Notes under the pieces: model-generated | Told to the model about the DNA's origin: nothing | Databases searched by the model: none | What the model saw: the letters and a program-made list of their open reading frames with translations, nothing else | Program-made: the position numbers and the translations under genes | Origin: CAYFVR01 sp046541515 | Lineage (GTDB): Bacteria > Desulfobacterota > Desulfobacteria > Desulfobacterales > Desulfococcaceae | Assembly (NCBI GenBank): GCA_046541515.1 | Contig: JBKHDD010000007.1 | Location: 1-64,000, forward strand | Direction: 5' to 3' | Length of the DNA: 64,000 nucleotides | Shown here: one piece after another, positions 25,452 through 34,071 of the stretch | Layout of the letters: every line of letters starts with the position of its first letter | Position numbering within the stretch: position 1 is the first letter of the stretch

Positions 25452-25490
25452 CCAGTGGTTAACCGGTTTCCGGCTAACATGCACAAAACC
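25452..25490. repeat. 39-bp direct repeat, right copy (island boundary candidate)
   Basis: The right copy begins CCAGTGGTTAACCGGTTTCC and ends ATGCACAAAACC. It matches 15179-15217 at 35 of 39 positions and faces the same way. In this copy GTTAACCGGTTTCCGGCTAAC is close to a perfect palindrome. It lies 29 bases before the pseudo-receiver start. Confidence 0.75.
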
Positions 25491-25580
25491 GCATTGATTT
25501 GAAAACACTTAAAAGCCGGTTTGTCAAGAAAATTAAAATATCAAATTGAATTTGCAAGCAATTCACTCTACCTGAAAATG

Positions 25581-25666
25581 TCGGCTAACATGAAAATCAG
25601 GCGGATAGACGGAAATCGGCTAATAACGACAATGTCGGATATCCGCTCAATTATCATGTTAGCCGA
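25581..25666. repeat. Long inverted repeat (13-bp arms) at the island edge
   Basis: TCGGCTAACATGA at 25581-25593 is the exact reverse complement of TCATGTTAGCCGA at 25654-25666. Further in, GCGGATA pairs with TATCCGC. The layout CTAAC ... GTTAG with inner arms recalls attC sites, but the long outer arms and the lack of a clear unpaired base make that uncertain. Confidence 0.55.
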
Positions 25667-25874
25667 CAAAACCCTGCCGACAATATCATGCCTGTGTCGG
25701 GGAATAGTCAGGCCCGGACCCCGGGGGGAAGATGTTCCCCATTCCCCCGGACAAGCGGCGTTGCAACGACGCCATGAAGTTTCAAAAATACCCTATCCTG
25801 ACCGTTTTGTCGAACCCAGACACATGAACTCGGGGTCTCGCCGAGTTGATCGCCGTCCGAACGGGGAGATGCCG

Positions 25875-27659
25875 TCAAGAAGCCTCCCGATCCCCAACGT
25901 ATTCCACCCCCTCACACTCCTCAAAAATCCTCGCCTCGCACCTCCCGCAAATCCCCCGATCCAGCCGCTCAAAAATCGCCCCGATGGCGTTGGCGTCGGT
26001 GGAGAAGACCCGTTCTTTTCCGATCAAGTCCAGGTGGCCGCCGTGTTGCAGCACGTCGTTCACGTCGTGGTGGAGGCGGCAGAGGTAAATGTTCCGCCCC
26101 TGTTTTCGCCCCCGCTCCACCTCGTGGGTCAGCATCAGGACGCCCGACACGTCGATGAAATTGATCCCCACGCCCACAATCAGCACATGCCGGTCGATCC
26201 GCTCCAGCGCCTCGGCCACGTGGTTCACCGCGCCGAAAAACAGAGAGCCGTCGATCCGGATGATCCGGAGCTGGGGGCATTCCACCAACGGCTTTTCCTC
26301 CAGGTCGGTGAGCCGCCGCCGTGGATCGTCCGGGTCGGGCGCCAGCACCGTGATGTGGGGATGGGAGGTGCGGGCGAGGTAGAGCGCCAACGACAGCAAA
26401 ACCCCGGCGTAAATGGCGAATTCCAGCTCGAAAAAAAGCGTGCCCAAAAACGTGACCGCCAGCACCGCGGTTTCGCTTCCGCTGGTTTTCACGATTTCCC
26501 GGATGTGCCTCACGTCGATCAGCTTGAAAGCCACCACCAGGATGACCCCGCCCATGGCGGAAAGGGGCAGATAGGCGGTCAGCGGCGCGACCAGGAGCAG
26601 GATTAGCGCCAGAATCGCCGCCGCGAAGACGGAGGAAAGCGGCGTTTGAGCCCCCGCCTGGTAATTGACGCCCGACCGGGTGAAGGAGCCGGAGCCGGCG
26701 TAGGCGGAAAAAAAGCTGCCGATCATATTGGACAGCCCCTGGCCGACAAACTCCTGGTTTCCGTTGATGCGCTGGTTGGATTGGACGGCGATGGCCCGGG
26801 CGATGGAAAGCGCCTCGATAAGGCCGAGCAAGGCCACCGCCAGTGCGCCGGGGGCCAGAAGCCGGATGGCGTCCGCCGAGAGGTCGGGACGGGAAAGGGG
26901 CGGCAGGCGGGCCGGCAATTCGCCCAGCAACCGGATGCCGGCGGCCTCGCCCCCCAGAGCCTGGCCCAGAAACCCGCCGATGATCATGGCGGCGAGCAGG
27001 CCGGGCCATTGGGGCCGCCAGGTTTTGAGCGCGGCGGCGGCGGCGAGCGTGCCGATGGCCACCGCCGCCTCCCGGGGATTGACGAGTTCGAGGTCCCGGA
27101 GAAGGATGTGCATGGTGGAGATAAAAGAGATCCCCCGGGGAATATCCATGCCCAGGGCGTGCTTGAGCTGCCCCGCGGCGATGAGGATGGCGGCCCCGGC
27201 GGTGAACCCCACCACCACGGAATGGGAGACGAAGTTGATCAGCGTCCCCAGACGCGCCAGACCGGCGGCGGCCTGAAAAAGGCCGGCCAGGAAAGTCAAG
27301 GTGAGCGCCAGCTGGATGTAGGCCGCCGTTCCGGGTTCGGCGAAGGGGCTCAGGGTGGAAAAAACGATGATGGAAATGGCGGTGGTGGGGCCGGACACCA
27401 GGTGACGGGAAGAGCCGAACAGGGCCGCCACCACGGGAGTGACGATGGCCGTGTAGATGCCGAATTCCGGCGGGAGCCCCGCGATCATGGCGAAAGCCAC
27501 CCCCTGGGGCAGCACGATGAACGCGCCGGTGAGCCCGGCGAAGAAGTCCGCCCGCAGGGTCGCCCGGTTGACCAGGGGAAACCAGGCGAGAAAGGGCAAC
27601 AGGCGGCGGGCGAGGACGGACGGAAACGTCCGGGTCGATTTCGGGGCGGATGGGGTCAT
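25875..27659 (-). CDS. SulP family anion transporter with STAS domain
   Basis: A 594-residue SulP transporter, which moves sulfate, bicarbonate or similar anions across the inner membrane. Some 10-12 membrane segments run from about residue 25 to 425. Conserved blocks include LPQGVAFAMIAGLPPEFGIY and SSRHLVSGPTTAISI. A C-terminal STAS domain follows (LRIIRIDGSLFFGAVNHV and GVGINFIDVSGVLML). The last 25 residues carry ICGRCEARIFEEC, a possible metal- or redox-sensitive cysteine group. The start at 27659 is chosen because the longer reading has an arginine-rich tail. Substrate is unresolved. Confidence 0.93.
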   Translation of the reverse strand: MTPSAPKSTRTFPSVLARRLLPFLAWFPLVNRATLRADFFAGLTGAFIVLPQGVAFAMIAGLPPEFGIYTAIVTPVVAALFGSSRHLVSGPTTAISIIVFSTLSPFAEPGTAAYIQLALTLTFLAGLFQAAAGLARLGTLINFVSHSVVVGFTAGAAILIAAGQLKHALGMDIPRGISFISTMHILLRDLELVNPREAAVAIGTLAAAAALKTWRPQWPGLLAAMIIGGFLGQALGGEAAGIRLLGELPARLPPLSRPDLSADAIRLLAPGALAVALLGLIEALSIARAIAVQSNQRINGNQEFVGQGLSNMIGSFFSAYAGSGSFTRSGVNYQAGAQTPLSSVFAAAILALILLLVAPLTAYLPLSAMGGVILVVAFKLIDVRHIREIVKTSGSETAVLAVTFLGTLFFELEFAIYAGVLLSLALYLARTSHPHITVLAPDPDDPRRRLTDLEEKPLVECPQLRIIRIDGSLFFGAVNHVAEALERIDRHVLIVGVGINFIDVSGVLMLTHEVERGRKQGRNIYLCRLHHDVNDVLQHGGHLDLIGKERVFSTDANAIGAIFERLDRGICGRCEARIFEECEGVEYVGDREAS

Positions 27660-27895
27660 GGTTTCGTGCCGGGACGCGCGCCAGTGGAACCGGAAAACGC
27701 GCCAACGCAACCGAGGCGCCGGATTCCGGTCGGGAAGTCCCCTGACTTTACCATTTCCCGGCGGACGAATTCAATGAAGAGTTTTCCCGGTTTAACCGGC
27801 CGCCGCGGCGCCTCCCGGAACCCGCCTCCAAATTTTCTCCGCCGCTCCGCTCAAGGATCGGCCCAGGACTCGGCTCGGGGATCGGGTCGGTCGGC

Positions 27896-29224
27896 TCAGT
27901 TATCGCTCCCCAACGCCTCCGTAATCGCGCTCAAGCTGGCGCTGGACAGCATTTTGAACGGCTTTTCGTATTTTTTGCACAGGTGCTTGATCTTTCGGCA
28001 GGCGCCGTGGCTGTTGCAGTTCACCGGGCAAATCACGATGTCGCTGCGGCGGACCTGGGCGTCGATGTCCCGGTTGCCGTTTTGCATATAGCCGTCGTGA
28101 TAGTCGAACACCCCGCCCCGGGACTCCACCAGGGCCTGGTACAAATGGCGAATGCGGGTCATCCCGCCCACGATCAGAATCCGCTTGGAACAGGTGGCGC
28201 AGTCCTGCTCCCGGCATTCCAGGGGCGGCGTTGCGCCCCCGCAGCCCGCCATCTCCCCAAACCGGGCGACCAGCGTTTCGATCTCGCCGGAAAGCTGGTC
28301 CCGCAGGGTGCGCAACTCAAACAGCTCGATCTGCAGTTTGCGCTTTTCCCGCTCCACCCGTTTCAACTCCTTGCCCATCTGACGGTTTTCCGTTTTCAAT
28401 CGGCCCAGCTCTTCGGCGGGGCAGGGCGATAGCGGCGCCGGGGTTTCCCGCTTCCGGGAATCCTGGCATTTCCGCAAACAGGCGTTGGAAAAGCTCAGTT
28501 CGGTGATTCGGGCGTGAGCCTCCCGCAATTCGGCGTTCAGCGCCTGGTTCTTTTCCTTAAGGCACTGGCTTCGCTCCCGTTCCTTTTGCCACCGCGCCTC
28601 GGCCTGGTCCGCCCGTTGCCGTTCTTCCGCCAGCTTTTGCCCGGCGGAGACCGCCTTGCGGGTCTGGGCGTGGCCCATCATGTGGATGTCGCCGTAGATC
28701 TCCATGGCCGCCCCGTCGGAAAAATCCGTCCGGATGGACGACACGTAGAACAGATCCACGAAATCGGTTTCGCCGCCATTCAATCGCTCCCGCCACAGCG
28801 ACAGAAAGTCGTCCTCCGCCATTTCTCCAAACTCGGCGATGCTTTCCCGGAATTTCCGGCGCAACGCCGCGTCCACCTTGCGGGAAATGGGGTTCTCGTC
28901 CTCCATCCGGTTCATCACCTGCACATGGAGCTGAAACGAGGAATACTGCTTGGCCCGGAAGCCGGATTTGGTCAGAATTTTCCGCAGCTCGCGATCCCGG
29001 ATGCAGGTGCCCACCACCGGGCAACGCAGATTCTGGGGCAGCTCCCACAGGCGGAGGTAGCGCGGACCGGGTTCATGGGGCGGCGGCTTGTCCGCGGCCT
29101 CGGCGGCGGCCATTTCCGAAAGGGGCGAAACCCATTCTTCGCCCGGTTGCCGCAACGCCGGTTGCGCCGCGGAGATCGTCTTGCCCGCCCCGTTTTTCGG
29201 CCCGATATTTCCCTTCCGTTTCAT
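27896..29224 (-). CDS. DUF2325 domain protein with coiled coil
   Basis: A 442-residue protein. The C-terminus is a DUF2325 domain: RILIVGGMTRIRHLYQALVE, GGVFDYHDG, DIVICPVNCNSHGACRKIK. It resembles a nucleotide-binding fold of unknown activity. The middle is a long coiled coil (about 195-330), and a Cys pair (CATC) joins it to the domain. The N-terminal 190 residues are of unknown type. It is the last gene of the signalling operon, one base after the Slr1659-type gene, which suggests it is an output or target of that pathway. Confidence 0.85.
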   Translation of the reverse strand: MKRKGNIGPKNGAGKTISAAQPALRQPGEEWVSPLSEMAAAEAADKPPPHEPGPRYLRLWELPQNLRCPVVGTCIRDRELRKILTKSGFRAKQYSSFQLHVQVMNRMEDENPISRKVDAALRRKFRESIAEFGEMAEDDFLSLWRERLNGGETDFVDLFYVSSIRTDFSDGAAMEIYGDIHMMGHAQTRKAVSAGQKLAEERQRADQAEARWQKERERSQCLKEKNQALNAELREAHARITELSFSNACLRKCQDSRKRETPAPLSPCPAEELGRLKTENRQMGKELKRVEREKRKLQIELFELRTLRDQLSGEIETLVARFGEMAGCGGATPPLECREQDCATCSKRILIVGGMTRIRHLYQALVESRGGVFDYHDGYMQNGNRDIDAQVRRSDIVICPVNCNSHGACRKIKHLCKKYEKPFKMLSSASLSAITEALGSDN

Positions 29225-29225
29225 G

Positions 29226-29582
29226 TCAAACCTCCTCGACGGTGATGTGTTTCATCATCATGGCCAGGCCGTTCAGCGCCTTGAAGGATGCGCTTTGCCA
29301 CTTGGACCGCCCGTCGTAGGTGATCCGCGTGTCCACCTGGCGTTCGTTCAACTTTTTCAAAAACCGAATAATGGGGGAAACGGTGGAAGAATTCATGAAT
29401 TGGAGTTCCTGGAACGCAATCAAGAGTTCCCGGTTCTGGATTTCGTCCAGCAACCCCTCCAGGTAAGGATTCAGAAGGGTCGCCGGATCGCGCTCGGCGC
29501 TCCTTCCGTTCCAGCTCATGTACACCCGACGACCGTTTCCCTTTAACGAAATCTTCAATTCACCGCGCGCAAAACTTTTCAT
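29226..29582 (-). CDS. SiaC/Slr1659-type STAS-like regulatory protein
   Basis: A 118-residue protein matching the DUF1987/Slr1659 group: GRRVYMSWNGRSAERDP, AFQELQFMNSSTVSPIIRFL and SFKALNGLAMM. The MNSS patch is where anti-sigma antagonists of the STAS type are phosphorylated, so this is probably the phospho-switch of the operon. It overlaps the ATPase-like gene by four bases. The neighbouring SpoIIE-type phosphatase would dephosphorylate it and the HATPase-type protein would phosphorylate or bind it, by analogy with partner switching. Confidence 0.82.
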   Translation of the reverse strand: MKSFARGELKISLKGNGRRVYMSWNGRSAERDPATLLNPYLEGLLDEIQNRELLIAFQELQFMNSSTVSPIIRFLKKLNERQVDTRITYDGRSKWQSASFKALNGLAMMMKHITVEEV

Positions 29583-30067
29583 GAGGCCCCCAACGATTCG
29601 TTTATAATGCATCGGGTCGCCACCAGCGTGGCCCGATCCCCTTCAAAACGGCAGGCCAACGCAAACTGGCCTTCGTACGCAATGCGAATCAACCCCAGCC
29701 GGGTTCGTTCTCCGCCGGACTGATTCATCAAATCGTAAAGCCTTCGAACGTACAGCAAACGAGGATCCTCGGAATGGCGAATCCGTTCCACTTCCAACGC
29801 CAGGGTCCTCCGGTCTTCGGGAGAGGCGATCCGGTTGGACACGGAAATCCGCAGCCGGCGCTCGTCCGCGCTCATCTCGAAACGGATGGCGTCCTCGACC
29901 TCCGCGGAATATTTCACCGCGTTTTCCACCAACTCCGTGGCCGTCATCACCGCCGCCTCCCGCAGCTCCCTGGGGCGGTCCGCCAAGGCGGAGGTCACGT
30001 CGAGCCGAACCTGGTTCACCACGCGCCAGAACGGCGCGGCCTCGTAGCTCATCGCGGTTTTGTTCAT
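29579..30067 (-). CDS. Slr1658-type ATP-binding (HATPase) regulator
   Basis: A 162-residue protein with a GHKL ATP-binding fold: TATELVENAVKYSAE is the N box, with the catalytic Glu and Asn. Later blocks RRLRISVSNRIA and ERTRLGLIRIAYEG complete it. Proteins of this group act as anti-sigma-like kinases paired with Slr1659-type partners. Its start overlaps the end of the SpoIIE gene (ATGA) and its end overlaps the Slr1659-type start (ATGA), so three genes are translationally coupled. Confidence 0.82.
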   Translation of the reverse strand: MNKTAMSYEAAPFWRVVNQVRLDVTSALADRPRELREAAVMTATELVENAVKYSAEVEDAIRFEMSADERRLRISVSNRIASPEDRRTLALEVERIRHSEDPRLLYVRRLYDLMNQSGGERTRLGLIRIAYEGQFALACRFEGDRATLVATRCIINESLGAS

Positions 30068-31296
30068 CCGTTCACCGCCTTCCCGTGTGCCGGCGGATCG
30101 ACGCATTCCCGCGAAACCCCGCCGTTCAGCTCGCGTTTGCAAACCAAAAGGGTCACGTCGTCGTCCCGAACGTGGTCGGAAATGGCGTCTTCCACGGCGC
30201 AACGGATTTCCGCCGCCGATCCACCTCCCGCTTCCCGCAGCACCGCCACCAGCCGATCCTGACCGAACATCTCGCCCGACGGACCCACCGCTTCGGTCAC
30301 CCCGTCGCTGAACAGCAACAACACGTCGCCCGGTTCCAGCAGAAGATGGTCCACGGGACTAATGTCGCGGATGTCCTCCATCAGCCCGACCCAGGCGCCC
30401 CGGGTTTCCACTTCATCCACCGACCCGTCCAAAGCTCGATAGATCAGCAAATCCTGATGGAGACCGGCGAATCGGAATTCTCCGTTTTCCAGAGATTCCA
30501 TCACCGTCAGCGTCATGTATTTGGATTCACCGAGCCGGCGGATGTTTTCGGTCAGCGTCTCGTTCACCACCGAAAGCAGCACCGCCGGGTCCATTTCCGG
30601 GTCTCGGCGCAAGGCGGCGTGAACGGCGGTCTGGGCCATCATCATGATGAGTCCCGCGGGAACCCCGTGGCCCGAGACGTCGCCGATGGCCAGCCACTGG
30701 CGGCCCTCCACGGCGAACACGTCGAAATAATCGCCGCCCACCTCCTGCGCGGGGGACAGGCTGGCCGAAAAATCGAAGCCGGGGATGTGGGGTCGGTTCG
30801 GAATCAGGGCGGTTTGAATTTTTTTGGCCAGGGCCATTTCGCCCCACAGCGCGTCGCGGACTTCGGCGATTCGCCGGTTGGCCTCCGCCAACTCCCGATT
30901 GGCCGATTCCAGGGACTCCACGGTTTGCTTCAATTCCCGTTCGCGAATTTTGATCTGGTTGGCCATCCAGTTCATGTCGCGCATCAGGGCGTCCAGCTCG
31001 TTTTCCGCGGTCGGATCGGCCGGTTCGTTGGGCAGACGGATCAGCAAGTAGTTTCCCGCCCGCACGGCGGCGCAAAAATTCCGGATCTTGCGCACCTGAC
31101 GGAGCATCAGCCATTGCATGCCAAACCATTGGTTGGACAACACCAAAAACAGCCAGACCGCGCCCCCCAGGGCCAAGGCTTTCTGAAAATCCGGGTCGTC
31201 CATGAGGGGAGACTGCACCCCGATCAGAGCCACGAAGAACAGGGGAATGGCGGCGTAAAGGAGAATCAGCAGCTTGAGTTTGTTCCGAACCCTCAT
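30064..31296 (-). CDS. SpoIIE-type PP2C serine phosphatase, membrane-anchored
   Basis: A 410-residue protein. Two membrane segments lie at about 7-27 and 42-58. A short HAMP-like and coiled-coil linker follows (QTVESLESANRELAEANRRI). The SpoIIE phosphatase domain begins at about 170: AQEVGGDYFDVF, LAIGDVSGHGVPAG, LLLFSDGVTEA and RDDDVTLLVCK carry the metal-binding Asp residues. It should dephosphorylate the Slr1659-type protein. No sensor domain is visible, so the signal may arrive through the membrane part or from the HD-GYP protein. Confidence 0.9.
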   Translation of the reverse strand: MRVRNKLKLLILLYAAIPLFFVALIGVQSPLMDDPDFQKALALGGAVWLFLVLSNQWFGMQWLMLRQVRKIRNFCAAVRAGNYLLIRLPNEPADPTAENELDALMRDMNWMANQIKIRERELKQTVESLESANRELAEANRRIAEVRDALWGEMALAKKIQTALIPNRPHIPGFDFSASLSPAQEVGGDYFDVFAVEGRQWLAIGDVSGHGVPAGLIMMMAQTAVHAALRRDPEMDPAVLLSVVNETLTENIRRLGESKYMTLTVMESLENGEFRFAGLHQDLLIYRALDGSVDEVETRGAWVGLMEDIRDISPVDHLLLEPGDVLLLFSDGVTEAVGPSGEMFGQDRLVAVLREAGGGSAAEIRCAVEDAISDHVRDDDVTLLVCKRELNGGVSRECVDPPAHGKAVNG

Positions 31297-32054
31297 GCCT
31301 TCCTCTCGACGGCGCAGGACCCGCCCACGCAACGCGGCGACGGGGAAAGCAATTCCTTGGAATCGGGAACGAATTCGATCCCCCTGCCATTGCCGCCCAC
31401 CATCCGGGAATGCATCAGGTCTTCGTGACCCACGAAGGCGAAATGGTGCGGAAGCACCTTTTGCCCCGCCTTCCGAAAGGCGGGCATGGAACGGGTGCAT
31501 CGCTGAAAATGGCGAACCACCTCGGGACAAAACTGGCTTCCGGAATGGTGCATGATCTCTTCCCGGGCCTCCGATTCGGGAATGGCGTACCGGTAATGGC
31601 GGTGGGAGGTCATGGCGTCGAAGGCGTCGGCCACGGCGATGACCCGGGATTCGATGGGAATCCCTTCGCCGCCCCGCCCGTCGGGATACCCCATGCCGTC
31701 GTACCGTTCGTGGTGGTGCAAAACGATTCTGGAGACCTCTTCCAATGCCGGAATCCGCTTGAGGATGTTGAAGCCCAGGCGGGAGTGGCTCTGCATGGCC
31801 CGCTTTTCCTCCGGCGTCAGGGGGCCGGTTTTGTTGAGCACGATGTCCGGCACGCCGATCTTTCCCACGTCGTGAAAATGGGCCGCCACGATGGTCCGTT
31901 CCACCTGGATCGATGGCAGGCCCATGACCCGGGCAATGATGCCGGCGTATTCGGCCACCCGAAAGGAGTGTTCCATGGTGTAGGGGTCCCGGGCCTCCAA
32001 AATGGTCCCGAACAGGTCGATGAGCTCCCGAAGGGTGATGGTTGAATTCAGCAA
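31293..32054 (-). CDS. HD-GYP domain phosphohydrolase
   Basis: A 253-residue HD-GYP protein, a family that hydrolyses cyclic di-GMP and related dinucleotides. Motifs: HSFRVAEYAG, HFHDVGKIGVPD (the HD pair and GK), HHHERYDGMGYPDG (the GYP motif) and ADAFDAMTSHRHYR. The start is a TTG at 32054 with CGGAGG seven bases upstream, giving a protein that starts directly at the domain. The end overlaps the SpoIIE start (ATGA). It is the first gene of the signalling operon and may tie cyclic di-GMP turnover to the partner switch. Confidence 0.88.
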   Translation of the reverse strand: MLNSTITLRELIDLFGTILEARDPYTMEHSFRVAEYAGIIARVMGLPSIQVERTIVAAHFHDVGKIGVPDIVLNKTGPLTPEEKRAMQSHSRLGFNILKRIPALEEVSRIVLHHHERYDGMGYPDGRGGEGIPIESRVIAVADAFDAMTSHRHYRYAIPESEAREEIMHHSGSQFCPEVVRHFQRCTRSMPAFRKAGQKVLPHHFAFVGHEDLMHSRMVGGNGRGIEFVPDSKELLSPSPRCVGGSCAVERKA

Positions 32055-32429
32055 ATGACGACCTCCGCAGGCGGGCGCCGGGACGGCGCGTTTCAGACGT
32101 TCCGGACAACAAATTCCGCCAGGGGTAAAGGGTTGTGGGTTTTCCGCGTCCCGGATCGAACCAGGCGCTTTTCTGGACGGCTTTCTTCCGATCCATTGAA
32201 TCATATCCTGGCGAATCATCCTGGCGAATCACCCTGACGAATCGCTCCGGGATTCGCCGCATTTTTCCGCCGGCGGAATCGGCGTTGAAACCCATCGGCC
32301 GAGGCCGCCCAAAGCGAAGGCCCGCGGATTCTTTCCGCCTCTGCGCCCCGCAAGGCCGGGGCGGCGCCGATTCCTTCCGTCTTTGGCCCTTGGGCAAGAT
32401 TCCATTTTTTCCGGAAATTCCCGCCCGGC
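32055..32429. other. Gene-free stretch between tonB and the signalling operon
   Basis: No gene is seen in 375 bases. It contains three tandem copies of a 13-base unit, CCTGGCGAATCAY and its variant CCTGACGAATCGC, at 32208-32246. The signalling operon promoter should be here. Confidence 0.5.
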
Positions 32430-33698
32430 TCATCCATGGCGGTACCGGACCGGCACCACCACCTCCAGGGGCCGCGGGAGCGCGCGGTTCGACACGCGCT
32501 CCCCGACGATGCGCTTGAACAATTTCAGGGTCGCGCGGTCCAGCACCCGGTGACCGCTTTCCTCCTGGAGGCCGTAGGCCGTCAGACGGCCCGTCGGATC
32601 GATGGAAACCCGGACGCGAACGACCCCCTGCAGGCGAGCCCGTCGGGCCGCCCGGGGATAGGATTTGTGGCGTTCGATCAAGGCCGCCAGCTCCGCCAGC
32701 AAGGCGTCGGCGGATTCCCTGTCCCGTTCCGCGCGCGCCGCCGATGCCAAGCCGGACGCGCCGCTGGATTCGTTCGATTCGGCTCTTTCCAAACCCTCCG
32801 GGTTCCCGACCCGCGCCGCCGGGGCCGCCGCGGTTTCCCGCGGCGGCCCACTTGGCGCGTCGGCCGTTGATGGGGCGGCCGGCGCGAGGGGGGGGAGCGC
32901 CGGCGGGTCAACGGCCGGGGGTGGGTCGGCGGGAGGGGAGGTGGCCGCCCGAACCGGTTCCGGATCGGAAGGGGGAGATTCCGCAGAAACCGGTGGGGGC
33001 GGCGAGGTCGTTTCCGCCTTCGAAATTTGTCGGGTTTCCCGGGCCGCCGCCACCGCTTCCACCGCCGGTTTCTTCTGGGCCGGCGGCGGCTCGGGAATCA
33101 CCGGCGCGGGTTCGGGGACCGGCGCGGGAGATGGTTCCGCCACCGTCGCTTCAACGACGGCTCTCTTCTCGGCCGGCGACGGCTCGGGAACCAACGGGGC
33201 GGGTTCCCGTGCCGGCGCGGGCGACGGTTCCGTCGCGACCGGTTCCACCGCCGGTTCGGTTTCGGCCGGGGATGGCGCCGGAGCGATCGGCCGGGGAGGC
33301 GACGCCGGGATTTTCGTCGCCGCCGCCATAGGTTCCGGAGCCGGCTCCGGGTCGGCCGGCCGGGGAATCGGCCGCGGGGGTTCCGGAAGCGCCGGTTCGG
33401 GGATCGTCGGTTCCGCAGAGACGGCGGCCGCTTCGGCCGCAGGGTTCGCCTCTGCCGCGGCGGAGGAATCCGAGGCGGCCGGGTTCTCTTCGAGGCCGAA
33501 CGGTCCGGCGTCCGACGACGCCACCACGAAGCGCATTCGCGTGGGCGTCGGCGCCATGGAAAGGGGCGGCCGGTCGAACCGAAGGTTTCCCGCCAGAAAG
33601 GCCAGCGACAGTTGGATCGTCAACGTGGCGGCCAGGGCCAAACGGCGGCTGCGCCGGCTAACGGCCCGGGCCGACCAGGGGTTCCGTCGTAATGACAA
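32430..33698 (-). CDS. tonB: TonB energy-transducing protein
   Basis: A 422-residue TonB. After a short cytoplasmic start a membrane segment (LALAATLTIQLSLAFLAG) is followed by a proline-, alanine- and glutamate-rich periplasmic spacer of about 220 residues with repeated PxPAPxPEPAP units, longer than in most TonB proteins. The C-terminal domain begins at about 335: KSYPRAARRARLQGVVRVRV and GLQEESGHRVLDRATLKLFK. The start is TTG inside the end of exbD and is uncertain; it may lie a few codons downstream. It closes the haem operon and should energise the TonB-dependent receptor upstream. Confidence 0.9.
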   Translation of the reverse strand: MSLRRNPWSARAVSRRSRRLALAATLTIQLSLAFLAGNLRFDRPPLSMAPTPTRMRFVVASSDAGPFGLEENPAASDSSAAAEANPAAEAAAVSAEPTIPEPALPEPPRPIPRPADPEPAPEPMAAATKIPASPPRPIAPAPSPAETEPAVEPVATEPSPAPAREPAPLVPEPSPAEKRAVVEATVAEPSPAPVPEPAPVIPEPPPAQKKPAVEAVAAARETRQISKAETTSPPPPVSAESPPSDPEPVRAATSPPADPPPAVDPPALPPLAPAAPSTADAPSGPPRETAAAPAARVGNPEGLERAESNESSGASGLASAARAERDRESADALLAELAALIERHKSYPRAARRARLQGVVRVRVSIDPTGRLTAYGLQEESGHRVLDRATLKLFKRIVGERVSNRALPRPLEVVVPVRYRHG

Positions 33699-34071
33699 GC
33701 TCGCTCCTTCGCTTCAGTCGCGCCTGGTCCAGCGCGGCAACGAACGATTCAAACGGGGCCCGGTGATCCACGAAAAAATTGAGGGTCCGATCCGGCTGGC
33801 GGGACATCAGCTCGGGAAACGCGGACCGGGGCACCTCCTCGCCGTCGTAAAACACCCGCCCCTCGGCGTCGATGGCCACCACCATGTCCGCAGACTTGCC
33901 GTCGGCCATGTCGCCGGATTCCGCCCGGGGAAGCAACACGTCCACCACCGGCTTGGAAAAAGTCGTGGCCATGATGAAAAACACCAGGAGCAGGAAGACC
34001 ACGTCAATGAGCGGCGTCAGGTCCAGCCCCGCGTCGTCCAGGGCATCCTCTGCTTCGGGTTCGAAGATCAT
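33658..34071 (-). CDS. exbD: ExbD biopolymer transport protein
   Basis: A 137-residue ExbD. One membrane helix (LTPLIDVVFLLLVFFIMATT) carries the essential Asp, and the periplasmic domain follows. With ExbB it uses the proton gradient to drive TonB. The start overlaps the exbB stop by four bases. The end overlaps the tonB start. Confidence 0.92.
   Translation of the reverse strand: MIFEPEAEDALDDAGLDLTPLIDVVFLLLVFFIMATTFSKPVVDVLLPRAESGDMADGKSADMVVAIDAEGRVFYDGEEVPRSAFPELMSRQPDRTLNFFVDHRAPFESFVAALDQARLKRRSELVITTEPLVGPGR

Larger units (their letters stand above)
25423..25874. other. Gene-free island edge with direct and inverted repeats
   Basis: These 452 bases hold the right 39-base direct repeat (25452-25490), a large hairpin (25581-25666) and then a switch from AT-rich to GC-rich sequence at about 25,690. 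No gene is supported. The switch marks the end of the foreign island. Confidence 0.55.
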
